Source: Clostridiales bacterium
GTDB taxonomy: Bacteria; Bacillota; Clostridia; Oscillospirales; Oscillospiraceae
Reading direction: 5' to 3'
DNA: 64,000 nucleotides
NCBI GenBank assembly: GCA_022775085.1
Contig: JALFJQ010000022.1
Location: 1 to 64,000, forward strand
The notes beneath the pieces are model-generated. The model saw only the letters and a list, made by a program, of their open reading frames with translations, was not told where the DNA came from and ran no database searches. Shown one piece after another: positions 16,101 through 24,679 of this stretch; the stretch's first letter is position 1, and each line of letters starts with the position of its first letter. A program made the position numbers and the translations under genes.

Positions 16101-17353
16101 AGGAGGACAGTAAGATCGTTGACATTGGTGCCGGTGGGGCCGGTAACGATCAGTCCGTCGGTTTTCTGAAGCGCGTGGTAGGAATCATTGTCACGCAGCA
16201 CCGCGTCAACGCAGATCCCCAATTCGGTCAGACGGGGAACGGTGGCTCCGTCCACATAACCGCCCGCAGCATCTGTCGGTCCGTCCGTGCCGTCGGAGCC
16301 TACGGAAAATACAGCGGCACCGGGAATCCCGGCAATGGCAGGAGCAGCAGCCAGCGCCAGCTCCTGATTCCGACCGCCGATGCCGTGACCGGTGAGACGA
16401 ACCACTGTCTCTCCTCCCATCAAAAACGCCAGTGGCCGGTCTGTATTCCGGTGGAACAGGGCAATGGAGCCGAGCATGCTGCCTGCGTCCCGGGCCGTGC
16501 AGCACAGGCTGTCGGTGAGAACGATAGGCTGGATCCCCAATTCCCGGCAGGTCTCTTCTGCGGCCCGGCACAGCTGGGATACGCTTCCGGTAACCTGTGT
16601 TTGTACATTTTCCAGTTTAGAGGGTGTTGGCAGAGCCAGGGTTTCCAGCGCATCCTCTGGCAGGCGCAGGCCGTACTTTTTTACGATCTCCATTGCCTGC
16701 TCCGGCGTAGAGCTGTCCGGATAGGCGGGGCCAGAGGCGATCATGTCCAACGGATCTCCCAAGACATCCGAAAGGACAACGCTCAGCACCCGGGCAGGCG
16801 CGCAATGCAGCGCAAACCTGCCGCCCTTTACATCAGAGATCCGTTTGCGGATCACGTTCATTTCCGTGATGTCCGCCCCGCAGGCCAGCAGCTGCCTGGT
16901 GATGTCCTCAAGTCCACCCTCAGGAATCAGAGGGCTTTCGAACAGTGCGCTGCCGCCTCCCGATACCAGAAACAGCACCGTATCCTCCGCCGTCAGGCCA
17001 CGGACCATATCCAGCGCCTCCCGTGTGGCACTGTAGGAATCCCCGTCGGGAACAGGGTGCCCGGCCTCCCGTATCCGCAAATTTCCAATGGATCCCATGG
17101 AGTAGCCGTGCTTGGTAATGACGATCCCTTGACGAATCTTGTCCCCCAGTTCGTCCGACGCGGCCTTTGCCATCTGCCAGGCAGCCTTCGTATTTGATGG
17201 AACCGGCATCGTTACCGCAGACAACTCTTCCAGTCTGAACGACGCGGCATCTGCCGTTGTGGTCATGTCCCGGGAGAAGGCCGAGGCGCTGGGCATCAAG
17301 CCCAAGCTGACCGTTTCTATCCGCGCAATACGGATGGAAACGGTGTTTTCCAA
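16067..17353 (-). pseudogene. glycerate kinase (MOFRL family), truncated at both ends
   Basis: The body is a GK-II glycerate kinase, which phosphorylates D-glycerate: KAAWQMAKAA, EAGHPVPDGDSYSATREAL, SGGGSALFESP, GGETVVRLTG, GRNQELALAAA, DGTDGPTDAAGG and the end TGPTGTNVNDL. Family members have about 80-90 residues before the GKAA motif. Here the homology starts at about 17182 and the preceding 57 codons are antisense to a thiolase piece. The last codons (from about 16090) read into the neighbouring hydro-lyase remnant in the wrong frame. Both ends therefore look cut by recombination, and the gene is probably dead although the frame is open. Confidence 0.75.
17188..17325 (+). pseudogene. thiolase (acetyl-CoA acetyltransferase) fragment
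   Basis: About 45 codons on the plus strand read like a thiolase middle section: GTGIVTADNSSSLNDAAS, then AVVVMSREKAEALGIKP. Thiolases have the pattern GTVTAGNASxxNDGAAA followed by VVMSEEKAxELGLKP. Nothing thiolase-like precedes or follows. The piece overlaps the false N-terminus of the glycerate-kinase frame on the other strand. Confidence 0.65.
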
Positions 17354-17414
17354 TGTGCCCGGCAGGCATACGTTCTATAGGTATCAAATTTTGCGGGTAC
17401 GCGTTTCAGGACGC

Positions 17415-17446
17415 AAAAGGGCCTGCTGCAGCTGCAGCAGGCCCTT
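17415..17446 (-). terminator. terminator of the oadA-G-C-B operon
   Basis: Perfect 30-bp palindrome AAGGGCCTGCTGCA/TGCAGCAGGCCCTT followed on the minus strand by TTTT, 12 bases after the oadB stop. Confidence 0.75.
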
Positions 17447-17457
17447 CTTCGATTTTC

Positions 17458-18669
17458 TTAGCCAAAGACGCTGAGCAGGAAGCCGGCGGCGATGGCGGAG
17501 CCGATGACACCGGCCACGTTGGGGCCCATGGCGTGCATCAGCAGGAAGTTGGAGGGATTGGCCTTCTGGCCCTGAACGTTGGAAACGCGGGCTGCCATAG
17601 GCACCGCGGACACGCCGGCAGAACCGATCAGGGGGTTGACCTTCTTGCCGGTGAGCTTGCACATCACGTTGCCGCCCAGCAGGCCGCCGGCGGTGGAGAT
17701 GCCGAAGGCCACAACGCCCAGAACAACGATCTTCAGGGTGTTGGCAGTCAGGAAGGTGGAACCGACCATGGTTGCGCCCACAGCGGTGGACAGCAGAATG
17801 GTGACGATGTTCATGAGGGCGTTCTGCACGGTGTCGGACAGGCGGTCAGTCACGCCGGTCTCCTTGAACAGGTTACCCAGCATCAGGCAGCCGATCAGAG
17901 GCGCGGTGTCAGGCAGCAGCAGAGCCACGAAGATGACGACCATGATGGGGAAGATGATCTTCTCGGTCTTGGACACCACACGGGTCTGCACCATCTTGAT
18001 CTTCCGATCCTCGGCGTTGGTCAGCAGATTCATAATGGGGGGCTGAATCAGAGGAATCAGGGCCATGTAGGAATAGGCTGCCACAGCGATGGCACCCAGC
18101 AGATGGGGAGCCAGCTGGCTGGTCAGGAAGATGGCGGTGGGGCCGTCGGCACCGCCGATGATGCCGATGGAGGCAGCCTCGGAGCCGGTGAAGCCCAGGC
18201 AGATGCCGCCGAAGAAGGCGACAAACACGCCCATCTGGGCAGCAGCGCCCAGCAGCAGACTCTTGGGGTTAGACAGCAGGGGGCCGAAGTCAGTCATGGC
18301 ACCCACGCCCATGAAGATCAGGCAGGGGTACAGGCTGGTCTTGACGCCGATGTAGAAAATATCCAGCAGGCCGCCGTGGCGCATGATCTCGCCATAGCTG
18401 TGATAGAACTCGCTGGTCTCGTCCATGAAGTTCGTCCACAGCTCCTGATGGTACAGGCCGCCCAGAGGCAGGTTACTCAGCAGGCAGCCAAAGGCGATGC
18501 CCACCAGCAGCAGGGGCTCGAACTTCTTCACAATGCCCAGGTACAGCAGCACGCAGGCGATGATCAGCATCACCAGGTTCTGCCAGCCGCCGGCGGTGAA
18601 ACCGGAGAAAATGGCATTGAAGCCGGAACCCTGCCAAAGATTTAACAGAATTTCACCAACATTGATCAT
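17458..18669 (-). CDS. oadB: sodium-pumping decarboxylase beta subunit
   Basis: Integral membrane subunit that couples decarboxylation of carboxybiotin to Na+ export. The 403 residues and about ten hydrophobic segments match OadB/MmdB/GcdB. GFTGSEAASIGIIGGADGP carries the conserved Asp of the Na+ site, and GNLFKETG and the MHAMGPNVAGVIGSA end are family marks. It is last in the order oadA, oadG, biotin carrier, oadB. The alpha subunit points to oxaloacetate as substrate; methylmalonyl-CoA is the main alternative for this subunit alone. Confidence 0.94.
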   Translation of the reverse strand: MINVGEILLNLWQGSGFNAIFSGFTAGGWQNLVMLIIACVLLYLGIVKKFEPLLLVGIAFGCLLSNLPLGGLYHQELWTNFMDETSEFYHSYGEIMRHGGLLDIFYIGVKTSLYPCLIFMGVGAMTDFGPLLSNPKSLLLGAAAQMGVFVAFFGGICLGFTGSEAASIGIIGGADGPTAIFLTSQLAPHLLGAIAVAAYSYMALIPLIQPPIMNLLTNAEDRKIKMVQTRVVSKTEKIIFPIMVVIFVALLLPDTAPLIGCLMLGNLFKETGVTDRLSDTVQNALMNIVTILLSTAVGATMVGSTFLTANTLKIVVLGVVAFGISTAGGLLGGNVMCKLTGKKVNPLIGSAGVSAVPMAARVSNVQGQKANPSNFLLMHAMGPNVAGVIGSAIAAGFLLSVFG

Positions 18670-18680
18670 GGCTATCCTCC

Positions 18681-19088
18681 TTAGTTGAGGACGACCAGAG
18701 TAGCGCCGGTGTCAACGGTGGAGCCCTTGGAAACCAGAACCTGAGCAACGGTGCCGGCCTTGGGGGCGAAGATTTCGTTCTCCATCTTCATGGCTTCCAG
18801 AACCACCAGCAGCTCACCCTCCTTCACGGCCTGACCGGCAGTGACGTTGACCTTCAGGATGTTGCCGGGCATGGGAGCGGTGACAGCCTCACCGGCCACG
18901 GGAGCGGGAGCGGCAGCGGCAGGGGCAGCAGCGGGAGCGGGAGCGGCGGCGGGAGCAGCGGCCGCAGGAGCAGCAGCAGGCGCGGGAGCGGCAGGGGCAA
19001 TGGCTTCATACTCGTCCAGCAGCATGGCCTTGCCGGCTTCGACCTCCACCTCATAGGTGCGGCCGTTCAGGGTCACTTTGTATTTCAT
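18681..19088 (-). CDS. biotin carrier protein of the decarboxylase
   Basis: Biotinyl carrier of 135 residues that moves CO2 from the carboxyltransferase to the beta subunit. An N-terminal strand region (1-30) leads to an Ala/Pro-only flexible linker (about 31-65) and a biotinyl domain with EAMKMEN; the biotinylated residue is Lys101. In Klebsiella-type enzymes this domain is fused to the alpha subunit. Here it is a separate gene, as in methylmalonyl-CoA and some Clostridial oxaloacetate decarboxylases. It lies 2 bases after oadG and 11 before oadB. Confidence 0.93.
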   Translation of the reverse strand: MKYKVTLNGRTYEVEVEAGKAMLLDEYEAIAPAAPAPAAAPAAAAPAAAPAPAAAPAAAAPAPVAGEAVTAPMPGNILKVNVTAGQAVKEGELLVVLEAMKMENEIFAPKAGTVAQVLVSKGSTVDTGATLVVLN

Positions 19089-19090
19089 GA

Positions 19091-19459
19091 TTATTTGACC
19101 TCCTTGATGGAAATGAAGCGCAGCTCATTGAGGGGCTTGCCCATCTTATCGGCCACGATGGCCATGAGCATGGCGGCAGTCTTAGGCTCCACATCGTAGA
19201 GCTTCAGCTTACCGGCGGAGCCGGGAGCTGTGGCAGCGGGAGCAGCGGCGGGGGCGGCAACGGGAACGGAAGCGATGGTGGCCTTTGCGGCAGCGTTCAG
19301 CGCTTCACGCTTCTTGTCCTTGGCGATGAAGATATTGCCCATGACCATAATCACGATCATCAGCAGGATCAGACCGAAGAACACCACGGCGTAGCCCAGC
19401 ACAGCGACGATGGCGGCATCCAGAATGCCGATACCGTCCAGGGGAGAAGCTAACATCAT
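19091..19459 (-). CDS. oadG: OadG-family gamma/delta subunit
   Basis: Small subunit of 122 residues that holds the sodium-pump complex together. One membrane segment (about 14-40) is followed by a charged stretch (KDKKREALNAAAK) and an Ala/Pro linker. It lacks the metal-binding tail of the Klebsiella gamma subunit and has instead a folded C-terminus (VADKMGKPLNELRFISIKEV). It sits between oadA and the biotin carrier gene. Confidence 0.88.
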   Translation of the reverse strand: MMLASPLDGIGILDAAIVAVLGYAVVFFGLILLMIVIMVMGNIFIAKDKKREALNAAAKATIASVPVAAPAAAPAATAPGSAGKLKLYDVEPKTAAMLMAIVADKMGKPLNELRFISIKEVK

Positions 19460-19471
19460 AATGTTACCTCC

Positions 19472-20857
19472 TTAGCACTCAACGATGGTGTAAGTAGCCG
19501 CATTCTCCTCCTTGGCCTTGCGCTCCTCCAGGAACTTCTCGGCCAGGTTGGGGAAGGCGATGTAGCTGAGCACATCCTCGTCGGACTTGGCCAGCTCGCC
19601 CAGCTCGGCGCGGGCCTTCTCAACAACGGGAGCCAGGGTGTCGGCGTAGCGGCCCTCCAGAGGCTTTTCGTCGCCCAGGATCAGCTTCTGAATCTCGGGG
19701 TTGATGGGAGCGGGGGTACGGCCGTACTCGCCGCGGCAATAAGCCTTGATCTCCTTGGAGACCTTCTTATAGCGCTCGCCCTGCAGAACGTTGGTAACGG
19801 CCTGCACGCCGACCATCTGAGAGGTGGGAGTGACCAGCGGGGGATAGCCCATGTCCTCGCGAACCTTGGGAGTCTCCAGCAGGGCCTCGTCCAGACGGTC
19901 CAGAGCGTTCATCTGCTTCAGCTGGCTCAGCAGGTTACTCAGCATACCGCCGGGAATCTGGTAGGTCAGGCACTGGGTGTCGGTAGCCATGGACTTGGGC
20001 ATCAGAGTGCCGTCAGCGATGTAGCCGTCGCGGACGGTCTTGAAGTAGTCGGCCATCTTCTTGGTCATCTTGTCGTCCAGGTCAACCTCATAGCCCAGCT
20101 GACGCAGAGCGTAGGCCAGGGTCTCGGTAGCGGGCTGGGAAGTACCGCCGGAGAAGGGGGAGATGGCGGTGTCGATGATGTCCACGCCGGCTTCCACCGC
20201 CTTCAGGTAGGTCATGAAGGCCAGACCGGTGGTGGAGTGGGTGTGCAGATCGATAGGCAGTTCGGGAACAGCGTCCTTGATGGCGGAAACCAGGTCGTAA
20301 GCCTCCTGGGGGCCCATGATGCCGGCCATATCCTTGATGCAGATGGTGGCGGCGCCCATTTCCTTCAGCTCCTTGACCATTTCCACGTACTTGGCGTGGG
20401 TGTGGACGGGGGAAGTGGTGTAGGAGATGGCGCCGGAAGCGATGGCGCCGGCCTTGATGGTAGCCTCCATGGCGACCTTCAGGTTGTTCACGTCGTTCAG
20501 AGCGTCGAAGATACGGATGATGTCGATGCCGTTTTCCACAGCCTTCTGCACGAACAGCTTCACGAAATCATCGGGGTAGTGGGAGTAACCCAGCACGTTC
20601 TGACCGCGCAGCAGCATCTGCAGCTTGGTGTTGGGAACAGCGGCGCGGATCTTGCGCAGACGCTCCCAGGGATCCTCGTTCAGATAGCGCAGGCACACGT
20701 CGAAGGTGGCGCCGCCCCAGCACTCGATGGCGTAATAGCCAACCTTATCGATGGTAGAGAGCATGGGCTCGAACTTGTCGAAGGGCAGCCGGGTGGCGAT
20801 CAGAGACTGGTTTGCGTCACGCAGAACAGTCTCTACAAACTGAACTTTTTGAGCCAT
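19472..20857 (-). CDS. oadA: oxaloacetate decarboxylase alpha subunit (carboxyltransferase)
   Basis: Cytosolic carboxyltransferase that transfers CO2 from oxaloacetate to biotin, leaving pyruvate. The TIM-barrel DRE motif is in ETVLRDANQSL, followed by MLLRGQNVLGYSHY, CIKDMAGIMGP and the DLHTHSTTGLA metal site. A conserved carboxylase region follows to residue 461. There is no biotin domain; that function is on the separate carrier gene. PckA is divergent and citrate lyase is in the same window, which favours an oxaloacetate substrate over the homologous pyruvate carboxylase B or methylmalonyl-CoA roles. Confidence 0.93.
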   Translation of the reverse strand: MAQKVQFVETVLRDANQSLIATRLPFDKFEPMLSTIDKVGYYAIECWGGATFDVCLRYLNEDPWERLRKIRAAVPNTKLQMLLRGQNVLGYSHYPDDFVKLFVQKAVENGIDIIRIFDALNDVNNLKVAMEATIKAGAIASGAISYTTSPVHTHAKYVEMVKELKEMGAATICIKDMAGIMGPQEAYDLVSAIKDAVPELPIDLHTHSTTGLAFMTYLKAVEAGVDIIDTAISPFSGGTSQPATETLAYALRQLGYEVDLDDKMTKKMADYFKTVRDGYIADGTLMPKSMATDTQCLTYQIPGGMLSNLLSQLKQMNALDRLDEALLETPKVREDMGYPPLVTPTSQMVGVQAVTNVLQGERYKKVSKEIKAYCRGEYGRTPAPINPEIQKLILGDEKPLEGRYADTLAPVVEKARAELGELAKSDEDVLSYIAFPNLAEKFLEERKAKEENAATYTIVEC

Positions 20858-21006
20858 TATGTTGTTACCTCCGTAGAAATGGATTTGAAGCGGACGGGAA
20901 ATCCCGTCCAGAAGCTATTTTTAGACCAACGGCGTCAATGGCAGACGGTTGGTTAAAAACAATCATTCGGCGGATCCGGAGTCAAGCCCCAACCTCCACC
21001 CCATAC

Positions 21007-21035
21007 ATATTAACACAAGGCGAATAAATTGTAAA
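21007..21035 (-). promoter_or_regulatory. promoter of the oad operon
   Basis: Minus-strand TTTACA (21030-21035), 17-base spacer, TAATAT (21007-21012). It gives a leader of about 145 bases that includes a GGACGGGAAATCCCGTCC palindrome at 20891-20908. Confidence 0.6.
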
Positions 21036-21204
21036 TAGATTTTTTCTTTTTTTCAGTATATTTATATCGTTTTTTGGGGGACAAGCCCCCGGCATCATGG
21101 GCAAAAAAGCGTTGATAATCAAGGATTTATGGCTGTTATAGGCTGCGGATTATGCCTTTGTCTCCCTCTCAGCGGGCCGCCGGCGGAAGCTCCGGCCCGC
21201 ATAC

Positions 21205-21239
21205 TGTCACAGGTATAGAAATTTCCCTATCCCTGTCAT
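21205..21239. promoter_or_regulatory. candidate operator upstream of pckA
   Basis: Inverted repeat TGTCACAGGTATAG (21205-21218) and CTATCCCTGTCA (21228-21239) around an A/T-rich centre, 22 bases upstream of the pckA -35 box and between the divergent oad and pckA units. The binding protein is unknown. A GC hairpin lies just before it at 21173-21200. Confidence 0.45.
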
Positions 21240-21261
21240 AATTTTTTTACACAATTGGATA

Positions 21262-21290
21262 TTGATTTTCTTATATCGATAGTGTAAGAT
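21262..21290 (+). promoter_or_regulatory. promoter of pckA
   Basis: TTGATT (21262-21267), 17-base spacer, TAAGAT (21285-21290), giving a leader of about 90 bases. Confidence 0.5.
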
Positions 21291-21385
21291 AGAATTGCAA
21301 ACTTTGGGATACCATGTTGAAAAAACGGGAATCCCCGGAAGTTCAGCAACGCGTCCCTTATATTATAATGAAAGAGGTTATTGCA

Positions 21386-22984
21386 ATGATCGATCTGAGC
21401 AAGTATGGCATCACCGGCGTTACCGAGATTGTCCACAATCCTTCCTACGAGGCTCTGTTCGAAGCTGAGATGGACCCCACTCTGGAAGGCTATGAGAAGG
21501 GCCAGCTCACCGAGCTGGGCGCTGTCAACGTGATGACCGGCGTGTACACCGGCCGTTCCCCCAAGGACAAGTACATCGTCATGGACGAAAACTCCAAGGA
21601 CACCGTGTGGTGGACCTCCGATGCGTTCAAGAACGACAACCACCCCATGAGCGAGTCCGTTTGGGCCACCGTGAAGGACCTGGCCATGAAGGAGCTGTCT
21701 GGTAAGAAGCTGTATGTTGTGGACGCCTTCTGCGGCGCCAACGCTGACACCCGCATGAACGTTCGCTTCATCGTTGAGGTGGCATGGCAGGCACACTTCA
21801 TCAAGAATATGTTCATCGTCCCCTCCGAGGAGGAGCTGGCGAACTTCGAGCCTGACTTCGTTGTCTACAACGCCTCCAAGGCCGCTGTGGAGAACTACAA
21901 GGAGCTGGGCCTGAACTCCAGCACCTGCGTGGCCTTCAACATCACCTCCCGTGAGCAGGTCATCCTGAATACCTGGTACGGCGGCGAGATGAAGAAGGGT
22001 ATGTTCTCCATGATGAACTACTACCTGCCTCTGAAGGGCATCGCTTCCATGCACTGCTCCGCCAACACCGATAAGGAGGGCAAGAACACCGCTCTGTTCT
22101 TCGGCCTGTCCGGCACCGGCAAGACCACCCTGTCCACCGATCCCAAGCGTCTGCTGATCGGCGACGACGAGCACGGCTGGGACGACAACGGTGTGTTCAA
22201 CTTTGAGGGCGGCTGCTACGCCAAGGTCATCGGCCTGGACAAGGAGTCCGAGCCCGACATCTACAACGCCATCAAGCGCAACGCTCTGCTGGAGAACGTC
22301 ACCGTGGCCGCTGACGGCGCTATCGACTTCGCCGACAAGTCCGTCACCGAGAACACCCGTGTGTCCTACCCCATCAGCCACATCGAGAACATCGTCCGTC
22401 CCGTTTCCGCGGCTCCCGCTGCCAAGAACGTGATCTTCCTGTCCGCCGACGCTTTCGGCGTGCTGCCCCCCGTGTCCATCCTGACCCCCGAGCAGGCTCA
22501 GTACTACTTCCTGTCCGGCTTCACCGCCAAGCTGGCCGGCACCGAGCGCGGCATCACCGAGCCCACCCCCACCTTCTCCGCCTGCTTCGGCCAGGCCTTC
22601 CTGGAGCTGCATCCCACCAAGTATGGTGCGGAGCTGGTCAAGAAGATGGAGGCCAACGGCGCCAAGGCATATCTGGTCAACACCGGCTGGAACGGAACCG
22701 GCAAGCGCATCACCATCAAGGATACCCGCGGCATCATCGATGCCATCCTGGACGGCTCTATCAACAAGGCTCCCACCAAGAAAATCCCCCTGTTCGACTT
22801 CGAGGTGCCCACTGAGCTGCCCGGCGTGAACCCCACCATCCTGGATCCCCGGGACACCTACGCGGATGTTTCCGAGTGGGAGACCAAGGCCAAGGATCTG
22901 GCTGGCCGGTTCATCAAGAACTTCGTCAAGTACACCGGCAACGATGCCGGCAAGGCTCTGGTCGAGGCTGGCCCCAAGCTGTAA
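21386..22984 (+). CDS. pckA: phosphoenolpyruvate carboxykinase (ATP)
   Basis: Interconverts oxaloacetate + ATP and PEP + CO2 + ADP. The 532 residues match ATP-type PckA. RSPKDKY (substrate Arg), the P-loop GLSGTGKT at 240-247, the Asp-rich [11 protein letters not shown] metal site and the adenine-binding [11 protein letters not shown] region are all present. The start at 21386 follows AAAGAGGT by 8 bases. Codon use is strongly biased towards C/G-ending optimal codons, which suggests high expression. In fermenters it often runs towards oxaloacetate, making ATP; the adjoining Oad complex is the other user of the same pool. Confidence 0.97.
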   Translation: MIDLSKYGITGVTEIVHNPSYEALFEAEMDPTLEGYEKGQLTELGAVNVMTGVYTGRSPKDKYIVMDENSKDTVWWTSDAFKNDNHPMSESVWATVKDLAMKELSGKKLYVVDAFCGANADTRMNVRFIVEVAWQAHFIKNMFIVPSEEELANFEPDFVVYNASKAAVENYKELGLNSSTCVAFNITSREQVILNTWYGGEMKKGMFSMMNYYLPLKGIASMHCSANTDKEGKNTALFFGLSGTGKTTLSTDPKRLLIGDDEHGWDDNGVFNFEGGCYAKVIGLDKESEPDIYNAIKRNALLENVTVAADGAIDFADKSVTENTRVSYPISHIENIVRPVSAAPAAKNVIFLSADAFGVLPPVSILTPEQAQYYFLSGFTAKLAGTERGITEPTPTFSACFGQAFLELHPTKYGAELVKKMEANGAKAYLVNTGWNGTGKRITIKDTRGIIDAILDGSINKAPTKKIPLFDFEVPTELPGVNPTILDPRDTYADVSEWETKAKDLAGRFIKNFVKYTGNDAGKALVEAGPKL

Positions 22985-22996
22985 TCCTTTGAATAC

Positions 22997-23030
22997 AAAA
23001 ACGCTCCCGGCAGGCGCCGGGAGCGTTTTT
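22997..23030 (+). terminator. terminator of pckA
   Basis: AACGCTCCCGGC/GCCGGGAGCGTT stem with a four-base loop and a run of T. Confidence 0.9.
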
Positions 23031-23077
23031 CCGTGTGGAGTGAGGAGTGGGACGTTTGGAGTATTTGGTGATTTCTG

Positions 23078-23106
23078 TTGACTTTTATAGTATTTTGAAA
23101 TATACT
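23078..23106 (+). promoter_or_regulatory. toxin mRNA promoter, locus 1
   Basis: TTGACT (23078-23083), 17-base spacer, TATACT (23101-23106). The start point is about 23113, some 85 bases before the toxin ATG. In the leader CCCCC (23168-23172) can pair with the GGGGG of the ribosome site (23185-23189). Confidence 0.7.
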
Positions 23107-23197
23107 GCCCTTGGTGCTACCGCGCCACGGTAGGCGGTTCCCCCTTTTTCGGGGGTAATCCTTCTTGCCCCCAATCGCGAGAGAGGGGGTGGTGGAT

Positions 23198-23287
23198 ATG
23201 GTTACATGGCAGGAACTGTTCCAGTTCGGCATTTTCCTTCTCGCGCTGATCTCCCTGGTTATCCAGGCGAATGACAAAAAGAAGTAA
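23198..23287 (+). CDS. putative holin-like toxin (type I TA peptide)
   Basis: A 29-residue hydrophobic peptide, MVTWQELFQFGIF onward, with one membrane segment (about 8-23) and a lysine-rich end (NDKKK). It matches the small Firmicute family annotated as putative holin-like toxin, whose known relatives act on the membrane. A strong GAGGGGGTGG site precedes the ATG. It has its own promoter, and an antisense RNA gene overlaps its 3' end. This is the toxin of a type I system by architecture; toxicity is not shown. Confidence 0.8.
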   Translation: MVTWQELFQFGIFLLALISLVIQANDKKK

Positions 23288-23362
23288 CCGCCACGCCTCC
23301 CAAGCTAACGGTTACTTCTTCTAGCAAACGGGGGTGAACCGTCTACCGGTAGCACCTTTCCT
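23276..23362 (-). ncRNA. antisense antitoxin RNA, locus 1
   Basis: Transcribed from the promoter at 23369-23397 against the 3' end of the toxin mRNA. The start is about 23362. The hairpin AAGTAACCG/CGGTTACTT (23282-23317) followed on the minus strand by five T (23280-23276) ends it, giving about 87 nt. The same hairpin lies after the toxin stop on the plus strand. Position and size fit TxpA/RatA- and BsrG/SR4-type antitoxins. Confidence 0.7.
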
Positions 23363-23368
23363 ATGCTT

Positions 23369-23397
23369 AGTATAGCCCAACACGGTCAATTTGTCAA
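23369..23397 (-). promoter_or_regulatory. antitoxin RNA promoter, locus 1
   Basis: Minus-strand TTGACA (23392-23397), 17-base spacer, TATACT (23369-23374). No open frame follows on this strand. Confidence 0.75.
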
Positions 23398-23533
23398 TGG
23401 TCTGCTGATTCGATGTATCTCTTTTTGTCAAGCCGTAATTATGAACAAGATTTGTACAAGCAAACTGAACAATCTTCACAAAACTTAATACTTGCTTAAC
23501 AACTTTCCGCTTTTTTACTTAATATTTAACAGG

Positions 23534-23675
23534 TATAATAAGGCCATAAAGATCAGATGAACAACACTCAGTCCTAAATAACAGGGCGGTTTCTATAAAT
23601 TGCTACCTACCATCTTTTTCATTTTTCCTCTCCTCTTTTCTTGTTGCAAAAAACGCGGCGTTCGCCGCGTTTTTT
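23534..23675 (+). ncRNA. candidate small RNA with C/U-rich tail
   Basis: A TATAAT (23534-23539) and a perfect terminator AAAAAACGCGGCG/CGCCGCGTTTTTT (23648-23675) bracket about 130 bases with no open frame. Before the terminator the RNA would carry a C/U-rich stretch with CCTCTCCTC, able to pair with Shine-Dalgarno sequences. No good -35 box is seen, and the terminator may instead serve gluQ from the other side. Confidence 0.35.
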
Positions 23676-23752
23676 GCATTTATTCTGATATGGCGCACAT
23701 AGCCGGTTTGATTGGCATATGAGAGCCTTCTCCACATGGGGAAGGCTTCTTT

Positions 23753-24679
23753 CTATCCCATCAGCTGTTCCGCGCTGATAAAAATGCTGTCGCCTTTCAG
23801 CTTGTCCCATGAAAATTCTCCCGCCAGTTCCCCGGCGGAAATGGGCACATTCCGATCAATGAGGCCCCCCGCAAAGGCCAGCGTGCCGATCAAGGCTTCA
23901 GGGGTGACACGTTGGCGAAGCACTCCCAGGTCGAGGTCTTTGTCCCGCTTGCTCAGCCGCCGCCCGTCGGGCGCCAGCAGCATAGGCACGTGGGCGTATT
24001 CCGGTTGAGGAAAGCCGAACAACTCCTGCAAGTACATCTGCCGGGGGGCGGAGCTGAGCAGATCCATGCCCCGGACAACTTCCGTGACCCCGGCTTCCCC
24101 GTCGTCCACAGTGACGGCCAGCTGGTAGACATAGACCCCGTCTGCCCGGCGAACCACCATGTCGCCGCAGTCCGCGGCAAGATTACAGGTATACGTCCCC
24201 TGAACTTTATCCTCCACCGTCCAGACCCTGTCCGGCACCATCACCCGCCACGCCGGGGCACGGTCAAAAGCCCTCCGCTGAGCCTCTGTCAGATTCCGGC
24301 AGGTGCCGGGATAGACATAGGTGCCGTCGGACAGATGGGGAGCGTTGACGCTGTGCAGCTGGCTGCGGGTGCAGTAGCAGGGGTAAAGCAGGCCCATTTG
24401 GGCCAGTTTTTCAAAATAGCCGTCGTAAACCGGGCTTCGTTGGCTCTGGGGCGGAGTCTCCCGGTCGTAATCAAGACCCAGCCACTTTAGGTCATCTCTT
24501 AAAATCCGGGCGAATTCGCCGCTGGTGCGCTGGGTGTCTAAGTCCTCCATGCGCAGCACCATCTCCCCGTCCCGGCTCCGCACGGACAGCCAGGCGATGA
24601 GGGCGGCGAACACATTTCCAAGGTGCATCCGCCCGGAGGGTGTGGGGGCAAACCGCCCAACAGGCTTCAAATCAGCCAT
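23753..24679 (-). CDS. gluQ: glutamyl-Q tRNA(Asp) synthetase
   Basis: GluRS paralogue of 308 residues that attaches glutamate to queuosine in tRNA-Asp. It has the class I catalytic core and lacks the anticodon-binding domain. RFAPTPSGRMHLGN is the HIGH-type motif, LRMEDLDTQR the substrate site, CYC (about 100) with later Cys a zinc site, and LSKRDKD the KMSKS equivalent. The ATG at 24679 with GGGGTGGTGG upstream is chosen; it overlaps the previous gene by 13 bases. GTG at 24691 is possible. Confidence 0.88.
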   Translation of the reverse strand: MADLKPVGRFAPTPSGRMHLGNVFAALIAWLSVRSRDGEMVLRMEDLDTQRTSGEFARILRDDLKWLGLDYDRETPPQSQRSPVYDGYFEKLAQMGLLYPCYCTRSQLHSVNAPHLSDGTYVYPGTCRNLTEAQRRAFDRAPAWRVMVPDRVWTVEDKVQGTYTCNLAADCGDMVVRRADGVYVYQLAVTVDDGEAGVTEVVRGMDLLSSAPRQMYLQELFGFPQPEYAHVPMLLAPDGRRLSKRDKDLDLGVLRQRVTPEALIGTLAFAGGLIDRNVPISAGELAGEFSWDKLKGDSIFISAEQLMG

